A stretch of DNA of 55,512 nt from an uncultured Bacilli bacterium (GTDB lineage Bacteria > Bacillota_I > Bacilli_A > RF39 > UBA660), in contig CAJUTW010000003.1 in NCBI GenBank assembly GCA_910589335.1, positions 1 through 55,512 of the forward strand. Direction: 5' to 3'. Under the pieces are notes generated by a model that was given only the letters and a program-made list of their open reading frames with translations, ran no database searches and was not told the DNA's origin. How positions within the stretch are numbered: position 1 is the first letter of the stretch; each line of letters starts with the position of its first letter. Made by a program: the position numbers and the translations under genes. Shown one piece after another: positions 24,973 through 34,349 of this stretch.

Positions 24973-25748
24973 AATTTATCTATCATCCTATCTATATCTG
25001 TTTCTAATTCATCTACTAATTCATAATCACGTAGTTTTACTGATAAATCTATCATAAAGGGAAGGCTTAAGCCTATTTTATTTATTGTATTATCTTTTTG
25101 AAGGACATCAAAAGTTGTTCCATTTAAAGCTATTTTTCCTTGTTCTATGATATAAATAAAATCTGTATATAAAGAAATTTCTAAATTAATTGTTGCTATT
25201 AGAAGGGTTAAACCATATTTTTCTTTATACATCTTAAAAAAATTAAAAAGATTATCTAATTCTTTTTTAGTAAAGTATTTATCAATATTATCTAATAATA
25301 ATAATTTTGGTTTATTTAATAATGCTATTAATAGTTGATATAATATTTTTTCTTTTTTTAATAATTGTGTTTTTTCTTTTTTTAAAACTTTCTTTAATTT
25401 AAGATTACTTATTAGGAAATTTATAAATTCATTTTCTTCTTTTGTGTTTGTTGATAAATAAAATATCTCATCTTCTAAATTATTATCAAAAAATAATATT
25501 TCTGTTGGAAATATGGTTTGTACCATTTTGGAATATTCATCTATTTTAAAATCATTTATATTTTTATTAAAAATTTTTATGTTATCAAAATTCCCCTTTA
25601 TATCATTGTTTAAAATTTTCATTAATGTTGTTTTGCCACAATTATTTGAACCTGAGATAGTATAAAAAGTGTTTTCTTTTATTTCTAATGAAAGATTATT
25701 AAACAAGTTTTTAAAATTAAAGTTGTCTATTTCAATAATATTAAACAT
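24963..25748 (-). CDS. EcfA1-like ABC ATPase, catalytic Glu and switch His missing
   Basis: A 261-residue protein from the ATG at 25748 with an AAGGAG site. Walker A is intact (GSNNCGKTT near residue 33). The signature is replaced by LLKKEK, Walker B ends LLLLDN with Asn where the catalytic Glu should be, and the switch His is Asn (ATIN). The C-terminal region (about 200-261) resembles the EcfA1 domain. It could bind ATP with little or no turnover. It lies after a hairpin (25770-25793) downstream of the short-chain dehydrogenase. Confidence 0.75.
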   Translation of the reverse strand: MFNIIEIDNFNFKNLFNNLSLEIKENTFYTISGSNNCGKTTLMKILNNDIKGNFDNIKIFNKNINDFKIDEYSKMVQTIFPTEILFFDNNLEDEIFYLSTNTKEENEFINFLISNLKLKKVLKKEKTQLLKKEKILYQLLIALLNKPKLLLLDNIDKYFTKKELDNLFNFFKMYKEKYGLTLLIATINLEISLYTDFIYIIEQGKIALNGTTFDVLQKDNTINKIGLSLPFMIDLSVKLRDYELVDELETDIDRMIDKLWN

Positions 25749-25769
25749 ATTTATCTCCTTGATGACTTT

Positions 25770-25793
25770 AAAAGCCAACTTTAGCTGGCTTTT
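25770..25793 (-). terminator. Hairpin between the dehydrogenase and ATPase genes
   Basis: AAAAGCCA (25770-25777) pairs with TGGCTTTT (25786-25793), overlapping the stop of the dehydrogenase gene. The minus strand has only four T after the stem, so it may attenuate rather than stop transcription into the ATPase genes. Confidence 0.55.
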
Positions 25794-26536
25794 CTTTTTT
25801 GAATTTTGTAAGTTATTCTCAATAAAAATTTATCTGATACGAATCTACTAAAAAATTTTGCGCATTTCATTTTAAATCCTGGGATGATTAACATTTTTTT
25901 ATCAAACATTTTATCTATTGCATATCGTGCGACATATGTACTTTTTAGAGGCTTAATAGAAAATTTCACTCCTGCTACATTATTAAAGTTTGTCTCAACA
26001 GGTCCTGGGCATAAAACTGATACATGAACTTTTGATTTTTTTTTCTTTTCTTCATAGTATAATGCTTCTGTTAACTGATAAATATATGATTTAGTTGCAT
26101 AATATGTACTCATCAATGGTCCTGGTTGAAAAGCTGCAGATGATGCAACATTTAATATATATGTGTCTGTATTTCTTTTTTCCATATCTTTAACTATATA
26201 TTTTGTTAAAATATGTACAGCTTTAATATTGGTATTTATAAGTTCTAAATCTTTATTTAAATCTGTATCTGTTAATGGGCCAAAATCACCTAAACCTGCA
26301 TTATTTATTAAAATGTCAATATTTTCTTTTTTTGCTAAAACATATAAATCTTTTACTCTTTGTTCATTTGATAAGTCGGCTATAATTATTGTTACTTTTG
26401 TTGGCAATTTCTCTTGAATTTCTTCTAGCTTTTCTTTATTTCTAGCAACAAGGATTAACTCACATTTTTTAGTTGCTAAATATCTAGCCATATCTAAACC
26501 AATTCCTGATGATGCACCTGTTATTAATGCTTTCAT
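25781..26536 (-). CDS. Short-chain dehydrogenase/reductase
   Basis: A 251-residue enzyme. The NAD(P) site is TGASSGIG at residues 6-13, with an NNAG motif (LINNAGLG) near 85 and the catalytic YYATK near 150, with a serine in NVASSA upstream. The length is standard for classical SDR enzymes. The substrate is not clear; the C-terminus is basic and hydrophobic, as in membrane-associated members. The ATG at 26536 is used; a TTG at 26545 fits the ribosome site less well. Confidence 0.88.
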   Translation of the reverse strand: MKALITGASSGIGLDMARYLATKKCELILVARNKEKLEEIQEKLPTKVTIIIADLSNEQRVKDLYVLAKKENIDILINNAGLGDFGPLTDTDLNKDLELINTNIKAVHILTKYIVKDMEKRNTDTYILNVASSAAFQPGPLMSTYYATKSYIYQLTEALYYEEKKKKSKVHVSVLCPGPVETNFNNVAGVKFSIKPLKSTYVARYAIDKMFDKKMLIIPGFKMKCAKFFSRFVSDKFLLRITYKIQKRKAS

Positions 26537-26699
26537 TTTATTCAACCCTTTCTTTAAAAATACTTTTATAATTTATAAAATTTATATAGATAATTTTTTC
26601 TAGTTTTATTATACATTATATTGCATTTTTTTTAAAGATAAAAAGACATCTTAATATTCTTTTTCGTCAGAATAAATTTTTTATAAATAATTAACATAA

Positions 26700-29144
26700 T
26701 TATAATTTTTGGTTTCTTTTTCTATTTTCATAAAATAAAAGTATAATCATTGAAAGTACGCCAATAATCGATAAAATAATTCCTAATTTATATCCAATAG
26801 ATTTGTAAACTATCTTTATTTTATGTTTTCCTTTTGGTACTTTAAATCCTAAAAAGGCTGTATTTACTATTTCACTTTTAACTTCATTATTATCTATATA
26901 TACCTTAAATCCTTGATCATATGGAAAACTTGTAATTAAATACGAATTATCTTTCAAATCTACTGTACTTGTAATTTGACTTTTACTTTTATCTATTTTT
27001 AGATTTTTTACTTCCTTATAATTATCTTTAGGATAATCCATAGTATAAACTTTAATATTATTTATATGGTATTTTCCTTTTATTAATTTTATATTAAGTT
27101 CAGATATTTCTTTTTTCTCTGTTAATACATATTTAAACTTTTTATTCTTATTATGATATAACCATTCTTTGCATGTCAATTTATTTTTTATACCATTTAT
27201 TTTTATTGCAGTATCTCCTTCTTCACATGACTGACTATAATTCATATCAAAGGTTATAATTAAAATTTTATTTTTAATTGTATTAGGTAATTTATATTTT
27301 ATTTTTTTAGATTTTTTTAAAGAAAATTTATACTCTTCTTTATTATTAAGATTTAACTCTTGTATTGTTGATTTATATTCGATACTTTTATTACTATTTG
27401 TGATAGGATAATTTACTAAATATTCTATATTATAAGGATATTTTAATTTATTGAATTCTTTTGTTGAAGTAAATTTATTAGTTGTGTATATTATTGGGTT
27501 GGCATAATTATTTTTATAGATATTTATTTTATTTTTGGATAGTATTTTTTCATAAGTATCTATATTTTTATTTTTAGAAATAATATATTTAACTCCCATT
27601 ATCTTGTTAAATAAAAAATTATTAGCTCCAGATGAATATAAAATATTACGATGCTCTATATTATTTGAAATATTAAAATTATAAAATGTATGATAATAAG
27701 AATTATATGTTGAAGAGTAAATTGAAGTGTTATTAAAATTTTTTGAATAAATTCTATTTGCATTTTTATTTGAATCTATTAAGTTATCTATTCTATATAA
27801 AGTTTTATCATTTATATTATTTGCTATAGATTTTATTGTTTTATTGTCTTTGTCTTTTTTGTTTGAAAGATAAATTTCAAATGTATTATTATAAAATGCT
27901 CCTATTAATAAAGTTATAATTAATGGAATAAAAATTATTGAATTTTTTTTATATTTATTAAATATATTAATACTTACAAATGCTATAATAAAATCTAGTA
28001 CTAATGGTAAAAGTAATTTACTATTTAAGTTTGAAATAACTAAGGAAACAAATAAAATTATTGAATAGATATTTAATTTTGTTATATTAATTTCTTTTTT
28101 TATTATTGAATTGATAAATTTTATTAATGATATAAAATATAGTAATAAAATAGGAATTAAAACTTTACCTCGTATATATAATTTACCATTTAAAAAATAG
28201 GCTATTACTGGAAATAAAGTTAAGATTAATAATGAGATGTTTAAAAATATATCTTGTGGAAGTTTTTTTCTTTTACATAAATTACCAATTGATGACATTA
28301 ATAATAATAAACTTAATCCTATACTAAATGATGAATAAAATATTTCATCTATTTTAGGGATTATTAAATCTTTAATATTTATTAAACTTTCTGTGTTTCT
28401 ATCTAAACTTAGCATACAAAATGCTGTTGGTAATAATATAAAAGATGTCATTAGAATAGGAATGATTATTCTTAGAGAGGCTTTTAAGCTTTCTTCTAAT
28501 AAGTATTTTATAGAAGTGTTTTTTTCTAGTAATTTATATATTCCATATATAATAATTGTTAAAAGACATGGAATTGCAAAATAATAATTTGTTAGTATTA
28601 AAAGAAAAATGCTAATTATTAATAAAAATGAATTTTGTTTATTTATATAATTATCTACTCCTATAAACGATAAAATTAAAAAGGGAAAATACCAGACAAA
28701 CATAATATGGTGATGAAAATGATATGTTATAGGAGATAATGTTAAAAATGATAAAGTTGATATCAAAGATAATTTATTATTTATTTTATGAGAAATTAGA
28801 TAGTTATAAAAAGTAATTCCAGTAAATATGTATGTTAAAATACTTGCAAATGCTATATAATTTTCCATTTTTATAAAAGGTAATATATATGAAACTAAAA
28901 TTATAGGACTCATAAGTCCATAATAACTAAAATTAAATATATTTTGACCAGCTCCAATATTAAAAATATAGTTTGGAATTAAATTTTTTGTTTCATAAAA
29001 ATAGTTTCTAAAGAAATCAGGAATAGCTGTGTGCTGATTTATCCAATCTATTTGTGAACCATAGAAGTGTTCTCCTTTTAATATTATTACTAATAATAAA
29101 ACATATAAAATTATAATAAAATAATTAAAAATCCTTTTCTTCAT
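26700..29144 (-). CDS. YfhO-family large membrane protein
   Basis: An 814-residue protein with about twelve membrane helices in the first 440 residues, a soluble domain (about 440-790) and one C-terminal helix followed by a basic tail. The early periplasm-facing loop (YGSQIDWINQHTAIPDFF) and the PKGKHKIKIVYK ending match YfhO. The family is linked to lipoteichoic acid or other cell-envelope glycosylation in Firmicutes, as a GT-C-fold enzyme. The ATG at 29144 has an AGGAG site eight bases upstream. It is a single gene between rplQ and the dehydrogenase. Confidence 0.8.
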   Translation of the reverse strand: MKKRIFNYFIIILYVLLLVIILKGEHFYGSQIDWINQHTAIPDFFRNYFYETKNLIPNYIFNIGAGQNIFNFSYYGLMSPIILVSYILPFIKMENYIAFASILTYIFTGITFYNYLISHKINNKLSLISTLSFLTLSPITYHFHHHIMFVWYFPFLILSFIGVDNYINKQNSFLLIISIFLLILTNYYFAIPCLLTIIIYGIYKLLEKNTSIKYLLEESLKASLRIIIPILMTSFILLPTAFCMLSLDRNTESLINIKDLIIPKIDEIFYSSFSIGLSLLLLMSSIGNLCKRKKLPQDIFLNISLLILTLFPVIAYFLNGKLYIRGKVLIPILLLYFISLIKFINSIIKKEINITKLNIYSIILFVSLVISNLNSKLLLPLVLDFIIAFVSINIFNKYKKNSIIFIPLIITLLIGAFYNNTFEIYLSNKKDKDNKTIKSIANNINDKTLYRIDNLIDSNKNANRIYSKNFNNTSIYSSTYNSYYHTFYNFNISNNIEHRNILYSSGANNFLFNKIMGVKYIISKNKNIDTYEKILSKNKINIYKNNYANPIIYTTNKFTSTKEFNKLKYPYNIEYLVNYPITNSNKSIEYKSTIQELNLNNKEEYKFSLKKSKKIKYKLPNTIKNKILIITFDMNYSQSCEEGDTAIKINGIKNKLTCKEWLYHNKNKKFKYVLTEKKEISELNIKLIKGKYHINNIKVYTMDYPKDNYKEVKNLKIDKSKSQITSTVDLKDNSYLITSFPYDQGFKVYIDNNEVKSEIVNTAFLGFKVPKGKHKIKIVYKSIGYKLGIILSIIGVLSMIILLFYENRKRNQKL

Positions 29145-29206
29145 ATTCATCACTCCTTTTTTTATAATAACACTATATAACCATATTTTGTAATTTTTTT
29201 TATTTT

Positions 29207-29247
29207 AAATAAAAAAAGTTCACATAGAATTAAACTAGTGAACTTTT
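29207..29247 (-). terminator. Terminator of the ribosomal superoperon
   Basis: AAAAGTTCAC (29214-29223) pairs with GTGAACTTTT (29238-29247); the minus strand then has seven T. It lies just after the rplQ stop and closes the 13-kb operon. Confidence 0.85.
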
Positions 29248-29249
29248 AC

Positions 29250-29660
29250 TTATTTAGATTCTTTATCTTCTTTCTTAGTTGATTTTTTTTCTTTTGTTTC
29301 TTTTTCTGGTTTAGTTTCAGTTACTAATTTTAAAATTACCATTAGAGCGTCATCTCCACGTCTTTCAGTTAATTTTAAAATTTGAGTATAACCACCATTA
29401 CGATTTTCATAACGTTTTGCTAAATCATTAAATATTTTTTCAACTGTCTTTTTATCATTATGTAAGAATGCTAATGCTTTACGACGAGAAACTAAGTCTC
29501 CTTTTTTTCCGTAAGTAATCATTTTGTCTACAAACTTACGTACTTCTTTAGCTCTAGTTTCAGTAGTAGTAATACTTTCATTTTCAACTACTTGTTTAGT
29601 CATTGTTGCAAGCATACTTCTTCTATGTTTATTATCTCTACCTAATTTTCTATATGCCAT
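29250..29660 (-). CDS. rplQ: Ribosomal protein L17
   Basis: A 136-residue protein. KLGRDNKHRRSMLATMTKQV at the N-terminus is the L17 signature. The globular part ends near residue 115 and a lysine/glutamate-rich tail of about 20 residues follows, longer than in most L17. It is last in the operon, 17 bases after rpoA. Confidence 0.96.
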   Translation of the reverse strand: MAYRKLGRDNKHRRSMLATMTKQVVENESITTTETRAKEVRKFVDKMITYGKKGDLVSRRKALAFLHNDKKTVEKIFNDLAKRYENRNGGYTQILKLTERRGDDALMVILKLVTETKPEKETKEKKSTKKEDKESK

Positions 29661-29677
29661 AGTTATTCCTCCTTATC

Positions 29678-30628
29678 TTAGTCTTCATCTCGTAAAATTA
29701 AGCCCATATCTCTTATTTTATCTAATACTTCTTTAAGAGATTTTTTACCTAAGTTACGAATTTTCATCATATCAGATTCGCTCTTATTAACAAGGTCTTG
29801 TAAAGTATGAATACCTGCTCTTTTTAAGCAATTATATGCTCTTACAGAGAAGTCTAAATCTTCAATTGAAGTTTCTAAAGCTTTCACTTTTGGATCTTCA
29901 GTTTTTTCAATCATCATACCACTTACATCTGCGATAGCTGATAAATCAGTTAAAATTTGTAAGTGTTCTATTAAAATTCTTGAAGCTAAAGCAATTGCTT
30001 CTTCAGGTTTTATTGAACCATTTGTCCAAACATCTAGAATTAACTTATCATAACTTTCATCTTGCCCAACACGAGCATTTCCTACTTCATAAGATACTCT
30101 TTCAATAGGAGAATATAATGAATCGATAGCTATTTCTCCAGATTTTTTTATATCATGAATTTTTTTATTATCTTCACTTCTAACATATCCACGACCATTT
30201 GTTACAGTCATTTCCATATTAAATGAAGCTCCTTTTGATAAAGTACAAATTACTTTATCTTGATTAATTACTTCTATATCAGCATCATGTTCTATATCAG
30301 CTGCAGTAACTTCTCCTTCTTTAGTTGTACTTATGCGTACTACTTTAGGTTCGTTTGAATGATTTTTAATTACTATTCCTTTTAAATTAAGAATAATAGT
30401 AGTTACATCTTCGTAAACACCTTCTATTGTTTGAAATTCATGAAGAACTCCATCTATTTTGATACTACTGATAGCACTACCTGGTAATGATGATAACAAT
30501 ACTCTTCTTAGTGCATTACCAATTGTTGTACCAAATCCTCTTTCTAATGGTTCTAATTCAAATCTTCCATAGAAATTACTTTCTATAGAATCTGTTATTT
30601 TATAAATTGGTTTTTCAAATTGCAACAT
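29678..30628 (-). CDS. rpoA: RNA polymerase alpha subunit
   Basis: A 316-residue protein. The N-terminal dimer domain contains EPLERGFGTTIGNALRRVLL near residues 26-45. The C-terminal domain (about 245-310), with VRAYNCLKRAGIHTL and NLGKKSLKEV, binds UP elements and regulators. The length is normal for Bacilli. It has a GGGAGG site and sits between rpsK and rplQ as usual. Confidence 0.97.
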   Translation of the reverse strand: MLQFEKPIYKITDSIESNFYGRFELEPLERGFGTTIGNALRRVLLSSLPGSAISSIKIDGVLHEFQTIEGVYEDVTTIILNLKGIVIKNHSNEPKVVRISTTKEGEVTAADIEHDADIEVINQDKVICTLSKGASFNMEMTVTNGRGYVRSEDNKKIHDIKKSGEIAIDSLYSPIERVSYEVGNARVGQDESYDKLILDVWTNGSIKPEEAIALASRILIEHLQILTDLSAIADVSGMMIEKTEDPKVKALETSIEDLDFSVRAYNCLKRAGIHTLQDLVNKSESDMMKIRNLGKKSLKEVLDKIRDMGLILRDED

Positions 30629-30674
30629 GAAACTAACCTCCCTTTACTTTTTTTCACAAACTTTATATTACTAA

Positions 30675-31058
30675 TTATCCACGTGGACGTTTTGGTGGAC
30701 GACATCCATTATGTGGGATTGGTGTAACATCAATAATTGAAGTTACTTCTAATCCTGCAGTTTGTAATGAACGAATTGCAGTTTCACGACCTGGACCTAA
30801 ACCTTTAACGCGAACTTCAACTTTACGCATTCCCATATCGTAAGCAGCTTTACCTGCAGCTTCTGCAGCCATTCCAGCAGCGAATGGAGTTGATTTTTTA
30901 CTACCTTTGAAACCAATAGCACCTGATGATGCCCAACTTATTACATTACCGTCTTTATCTGTTAATGTTGTGATAGTATTGTTGAATGTAGAATGAATAT
31001 GTGCAATACCTTCTGGTACATTCTTTTTAACTTTTTTCTTTCTTGTTTTATAAGCCAT
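30675..31058 (-). CDS. rpsK: Ribosomal protein S11
   Basis: A 127-residue protein with the S11 marks IAHIHSTFNNTI near residue 19 and a C-terminal DVTPIPHNGCRPPKRPRG. The length is normal. The AAAGGAGG site is seven bases before the ATG. It follows rpsM by 33 bases. Confidence 0.97.
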   Translation of the reverse strand: MAYKTRKKKVKKNVPEGIAHIHSTFNNTITTLTDKDGNVISWASSGAIGFKGSKKSTPFAAGMAAEAAGKAAYDMGMRKVEVRVKGLGPGRETAIRSLQTAGLEVTSIIDVTPIPHNGCRPPKRPRG

Positions 31059-31091
31059 AAGTCTTACCTCCTTTAATTATTTATCCTTTAA

Positions 31092-31460
31092 CTAAACTTT
31101 TTTCTTATTTGCTACAGTTTTTCCTTTACCCTTACGAGTACGAGCATTACGATTAGTTCTTTGTCCTCTTACAGGTAATCCTCTTTTATGACGTGTTCCT
31201 TCATATGAGTTAATTTCCATTTTTGTTTTGATGTTCATACTAACTTCACGGCGTAAATCACCTTCAGTTAAATGATTGTTTATCTCATCACGAATTTTTA
31301 TTAAATCATCTTGATTTAAATCTTTTGTTTTTGTTGTTGGTTCAATTCCAACTTTATTTAATATTTGTTTTGCAAGACTTCTTCCAATTCCGTAAATGTA
31401 AGTCAATGAAATACAAATATGTTTATCATTTGGAATGTCTACACCTTTAATACGTGCCAT
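31092..31460 (-). CDS. rpsM: Ribosomal protein S13
   Basis: A 122-residue protein with TYIYGIGRSLA at residues 20-30 and GTRHKRGLPVRGQRT near 95, the S13 signature. The basic tail (KGKGKTVANKKKV) is normal. It has a strong AGGAGG site and follows rpmJ by 18 bases. Confidence 0.97.
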   Translation of the reverse strand: MARIKGVDIPNDKHICISLTYIYGIGRSLAKQILNKVGIEPTTKTKDLNQDDLIKIRDEINNHLTEGDLRREVSMNIKTKMEINSYEGTRHKRGLPVRGQRTNRNARTRKGKGKTVANKKKV

Positions 31461-31478
31461 TTAATACACCTCCTAATA

Positions 31479-31592
31479 TTAACCTTGTCTTTGTTTGTGT
31501 TTTGGATTTTCACAAATTATTCTTATTTTTCCTTTGCGTTTAATTACTTTACATTTTTCGCAAATTGGTTTAACTGATGCTTTAACTTTCAT
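31479..31592 (-). CDS. rpmJ: Ribosomal protein L36
   Basis: A 37-residue protein, too short for many gene finders. The reading frame gives MKVKASVKPICEKCKVIKR and ends NPKHKQRQG, with Cys-x2-Cys plus a later Cys and His as the zinc ligands of the zinc-type L36. It lies between infA and rpsM with an AGGAGG site, the standard place. Confidence 0.95.
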   Translation of the reverse strand: MKVKASVKPICEKCKVIKRKGKIRIICENPKHKQRQG

Positions 31593-31606
31593 TATTTTCC
31601 CTCCTA

Positions 31607-31849
31607 TTATTTACGATAGGTAATACGCCCACGTGTTAAGTCATAAGGCGATAGTTCTATCATTACGGTATCTCCTGCTAAGATGCGAATATAGTTCATT
31701 CGTATTTTACCAGAAACGTGAGCTTCCACAATGTGTCCATTTTCAAGTTGAACTTTGAATTTACCTCCAGGGATAATTTCAAGAACTTTACCTTCCATTT
31801 CGATTGTATCTGTTTTCTTTACTTTTTCATTTGTATCTTTTTTAGCCAT
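31607..31849 (-). CDS. infA: Translation initiation factor IF-1
   Basis: An 80-residue protein, about eight residues longer than usual at the N-terminus (MAKKDTNEKVKKTDTIEMEG). The OB-fold marks are intact: GGKFKVQLENGHIVEAHVSGK at residues 28-48, and a basic LTRGRITYRK end. It binds the 30S A site during initiation. It is preceded by a 126-base gap where map would normally lie. Confidence 0.95.
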   Translation of the reverse strand: MAKKDTNEKVKKTDTIEMEGKVLEIIPGGKFKVQLENGHIVEAHVSGKIRMNYIRILAGDTVMIELSPYDLTRGRITYRK

Positions 31850-31876
31850 CTTTTCACTCTCCTGTCAGATTTTCTA

Positions 31877-31905
31877 TCCATCGGCAGTTTTAATTGAGCG
31901 ATGGA
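31877..31905. promoter_or_regulatory. Hairpin in the infA upstream region
   Basis: TCCATCG (31877-31883) pairs perfectly with CGATGGA (31899-31905) over a 15-base loop in the gap between adk and infA. It could slow or stabilise the transcript; no function is shown. A second, weaker hairpin (AAAGAAGG at 31919 with CCTTCTTT at 31938) lies next to it and may attenuate after adk. Confidence 0.45.
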
Positions 31906-31975
31906 AAATGTATCCACAAAAGAAGGCATTTAATATACCTTCTTTGTATATTAAGATACTACATTTGATACATTA

Positions 31976-32629
31976 TTATCTATTTATAATTTTATTAATT
32001 TCGTTGAAAATATTTTCTATAGAGTCATCTCCATTAATTTCAACTAATACATTCTTTTTTTTATAATGGTCTATTATAGGTTCTGTTTTTTCTTGATACA
32101 TTTCATAACGTGTTTGAAAAGCCTCAAGATTATCATCACTTCTTTGATATAATTTACCACCACAGTTATCACAGATGGAATCTATATCTGGAGAACTAAA
32201 TTTATCATTTATATTATAAATTGTTTTACAGTCTTCACAGATTCTTCTTCCTGTAATTCTTTTTTCTAGTTTTTTCTTATCAATATTAATTAAAATGACA
32301 TTACCAATTTCATAACCTAATTTATTTAGTATTCTATCGTATTCATAAGCTTGTTCTAAATTACGTGGAAATCCATCAATTATAAATCCATTTTTGCAAT
32401 CATCTTGCTTTAATCGATCTTCTATTAATTGATAAGTAATTTCATCTTTTACTAGCTTACCACTAGCTAAAGTTTCGTAAACATAATTACCTATTTCACT
32501 ATCTTCTGTTGAAATTTTTCTTAAAATATCTCCAGTAGAAATATGTGGAATTTTATATTTGTTTACAACTAATTCGGCTTGTGTACCTTTTCCTGCAGCT
32601 GGTGGAGCTATGAACATAATATTTTTCAT
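31976..32629 (-). CDS. adk: Adenylate kinase, zinc-lid type
   Basis: A 217-residue enzyme. P-loop APPAAGKGTQ at 8-17, with Ala where Gly is common; the core has GFPRNLEQA. The lid, about residues 125-160, holds CEDCKTIY...CDNCG, a four-cysteine zinc site typical of Gram-positive enzymes. It makes ADP from ATP and AMP. It follows secY by 3 bases. Confidence 0.96.
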   Translation of the reverse strand: MKNIMFIAPPAAGKGTQAELVVNKYKIPHISTGDILRKISTEDSEIGNYVYETLASGKLVKDEITYQLIEDRLKQDDCKNGFIIDGFPRNLEQAYEYDRILNKLGYEIGNVILINIDKKKLEKRITGRRICEDCKTIYNINDKFSSPDIDSICDNCGGKLYQRSDDNLEAFQTRYEMYQEKTEPIIDHYKKKNVLVEINGDDSIENIFNEINKIINR

Positions 32630-32632
32630 AAT

Positions 32633-33904
32633 TTACCTTCTACTATATCCTCTTTTATAACTTCTAGTAAGTATACTACCTTCTAGTTGTTTATAAGTTT
32701 CTAATGCTACTCCTACTACAATTAGTAATCCAGTACCTCCAATTGATACAGAGGTTGGTAAACTTGTAAATTTTGAAAATAATATTGGTAGTCCAGCAAT
32801 TATTGATAAGAATGTTGCTCCAAGTATTGTTAATCTAGATAAAATTCTATTAACATATTGTTTTGTTTCTTCTCCTGGTCTAATTCCTGGAATATACCCT
32901 CCATTATCTTGTAAATTTTTTGCAAATTCTTCTGGTTTTAATTGAATAAAAGTATAGAAGTATGCAAAGAAGAATATAAATATAACATATAATGTAAATC
33001 CAACTGGAGTTGTATAATTTAAGTATTTTTGTACAATTAATGTGAATCCATCTTTATTTATAACTTGTGCTATAATACTTGGAATTGACAATAAACTTGA
33101 TGCAAAAATTACTGGTATTACTCCTGCAGAATTAATTTTGATTGGCATAAAACTTTGAGAAGCTCCATATGCACTAGTTGACTTATTTGCATATTGTATT
33201 GGAATTCTTCTTTCGGATTCTTGAACAAAAATTATTCCAATTACTATTGCAAAATAGATTATTATGAATAATAAGAATTTAATAATTCCTAAAGTTATAA
33301 TTTGAGTTGTACCTTCAAAAACTACTAATCCATTAAAGGCATCAATAAACATTTGAGGTAATGTTGCAATTATACCTGCCATAATAATTAAACTTTGTCC
33401 ATTTCCAATTCCTTTTTGACTTATTTGGTCACCCATCCATAATAGTAAGGCTGTTCCAGCAGTTAAAACTGTTGCAATATACATATATTGCATTGGATTA
33501 CCTGTTTTACCTATAAATGCAAATGCAAGTGCATAACCTTCTACGAAAGCAAATGCAATACCTAAATATCTTGTAATTTGATTTATTTTTTGTTGTCCTG
33601 TATGACCTTGTTTTCTAAGTTCTGTAAAATATGGAATAATATCCATTTGTAATAACTGCATGATAATCGATGCTGTTATATATGGCATTACTCCTAATGC
33701 AAATATTGAAAAGTTTTTTAGTGCTCCACCACCAATTGTATTAATTAATTCTAAGAATCCTAAATTTTTTGTTAAATTTTCTGTTCCAGGTACTCTAATA
33801 GATATACCTAATATGAAAACTGTTAAAGCTATTAAAGTAAAGTAAATTCTATGTCTTAAATCTTTATTTCCTGAAGTAAAAATTTCCTTCATTGTTTTAA
33901 ACAT
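32633..33904 (-). CDS. secY: SecY preprotein translocase subunit
   Basis: A 423-residue membrane protein with ten predicted helices. Marks: ITASIIMQLLQ near residue 73 and NGGYIPGIRPG near 333, the SecY cytoplasmic loops. It is the channel of the Sec pathway with SecE and SecG. It starts 1 base after the rplO stop with a GAGGTGAT site. Confidence 0.96.
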   Translation of the reverse strand: MFKTMKEIFTSGNKDLRHRIYFTLIALTVFILGISIRVPGTENLTKNLGFLELINTIGGGALKNFSIFALGVMPYITASIIMQLLQMDIIPYFTELRKQGHTGQQKINQITRYLGIAFAFVEGYALAFAFIGKTGNPMQYMYIATVLTAGTALLLWMGDQISQKGIGNGQSLIIMAGIIATLPQMFIDAFNGLVVFEGTTQIITLGIIKFLLFIIIYFAIVIGIIFVQESERRIPIQYANKSTSAYGASQSFMPIKINSAGVIPVIFASSLLSIPSIIAQVINKDGFTLIVQKYLNYTTPVGFTLYVIFIFFFAYFYTFIQLKPEEFAKNLQDNGGYIPGIRPGEETKQYVNRILSRLTILGATFLSIIAGLPILFSKFTSLPTSVSIGGTGLLIVVGVALETYKQLEGSILTRSYKRGYSRR

Positions 33905-33905
33905 T

Positions 33906-34349
33906 TTAGATCACCTCAGCTTTACTTCCAGCCTCTTTAATCTTTTCTAAAGCACTAGCTGAAAATTTTGATGCTTGGATAGTTAATTTTTTTTCTAACT
34001 TTCCATTTCCTAGTACTTTAATTCCATCTAATTGTTTTTTTACTAAACCAGTATCTTTTAATAATGCTTCTGTAACTACTGTTCCATCTTCAAAAACATT
34101 TAAGTCTTCAACATTTATAACTGCATATACTGTTTTAAATTTTGCATTTGAGAATCCTCTTTTTGGTATTCTTCTATATAATGGTAATTGTCCACCTTCA
34201 AATACTGGATTAATACTACCACCACTACGTGCTTTTTGTCCTTTTTGTCCGCGTCCACTTGTTTTACCAAGACCACTACCTGGACCACGTCCTACACGTT
34301 TCTTTTTATGAGTAGCACCGATATTTTTTTCTAATTCATGTAATTTCAT
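33906..34349 (-). CDS. rplO: Ribosomal protein L15
   Basis: A 147-residue protein. The N-terminus has the glycine/basic run KKRVGRGPGSGLGKTSGRGQ, and the body has FEGGQLPLYRRIPKRGF, both L15 marks. Its ATG shares one base with the rpsE stop (TAATG), so the two are coupled, with no rpmD between. Confidence 0.96.
   Translation of the reverse strand: MKLHELEKNIGATHKKKRVGRGPGSGLGKTSGRGQKGQKARSGGSINPVFEGGQLPLYRRIPKRGFSNAKFKTVYAVINVEDLNVFEDGTVVTEALLKDTGLVKKQLDGIKVLGNGKLEKKLTIQASKFSASALEKIKEAGSKAEVI

Noticed and set aside
26640..26700. A short ATTCT...AGAAT hairpin after the YfhO gene as a terminator
   Set aside because: The stem is only five pairs and no clear T-run follows on the minus strand.
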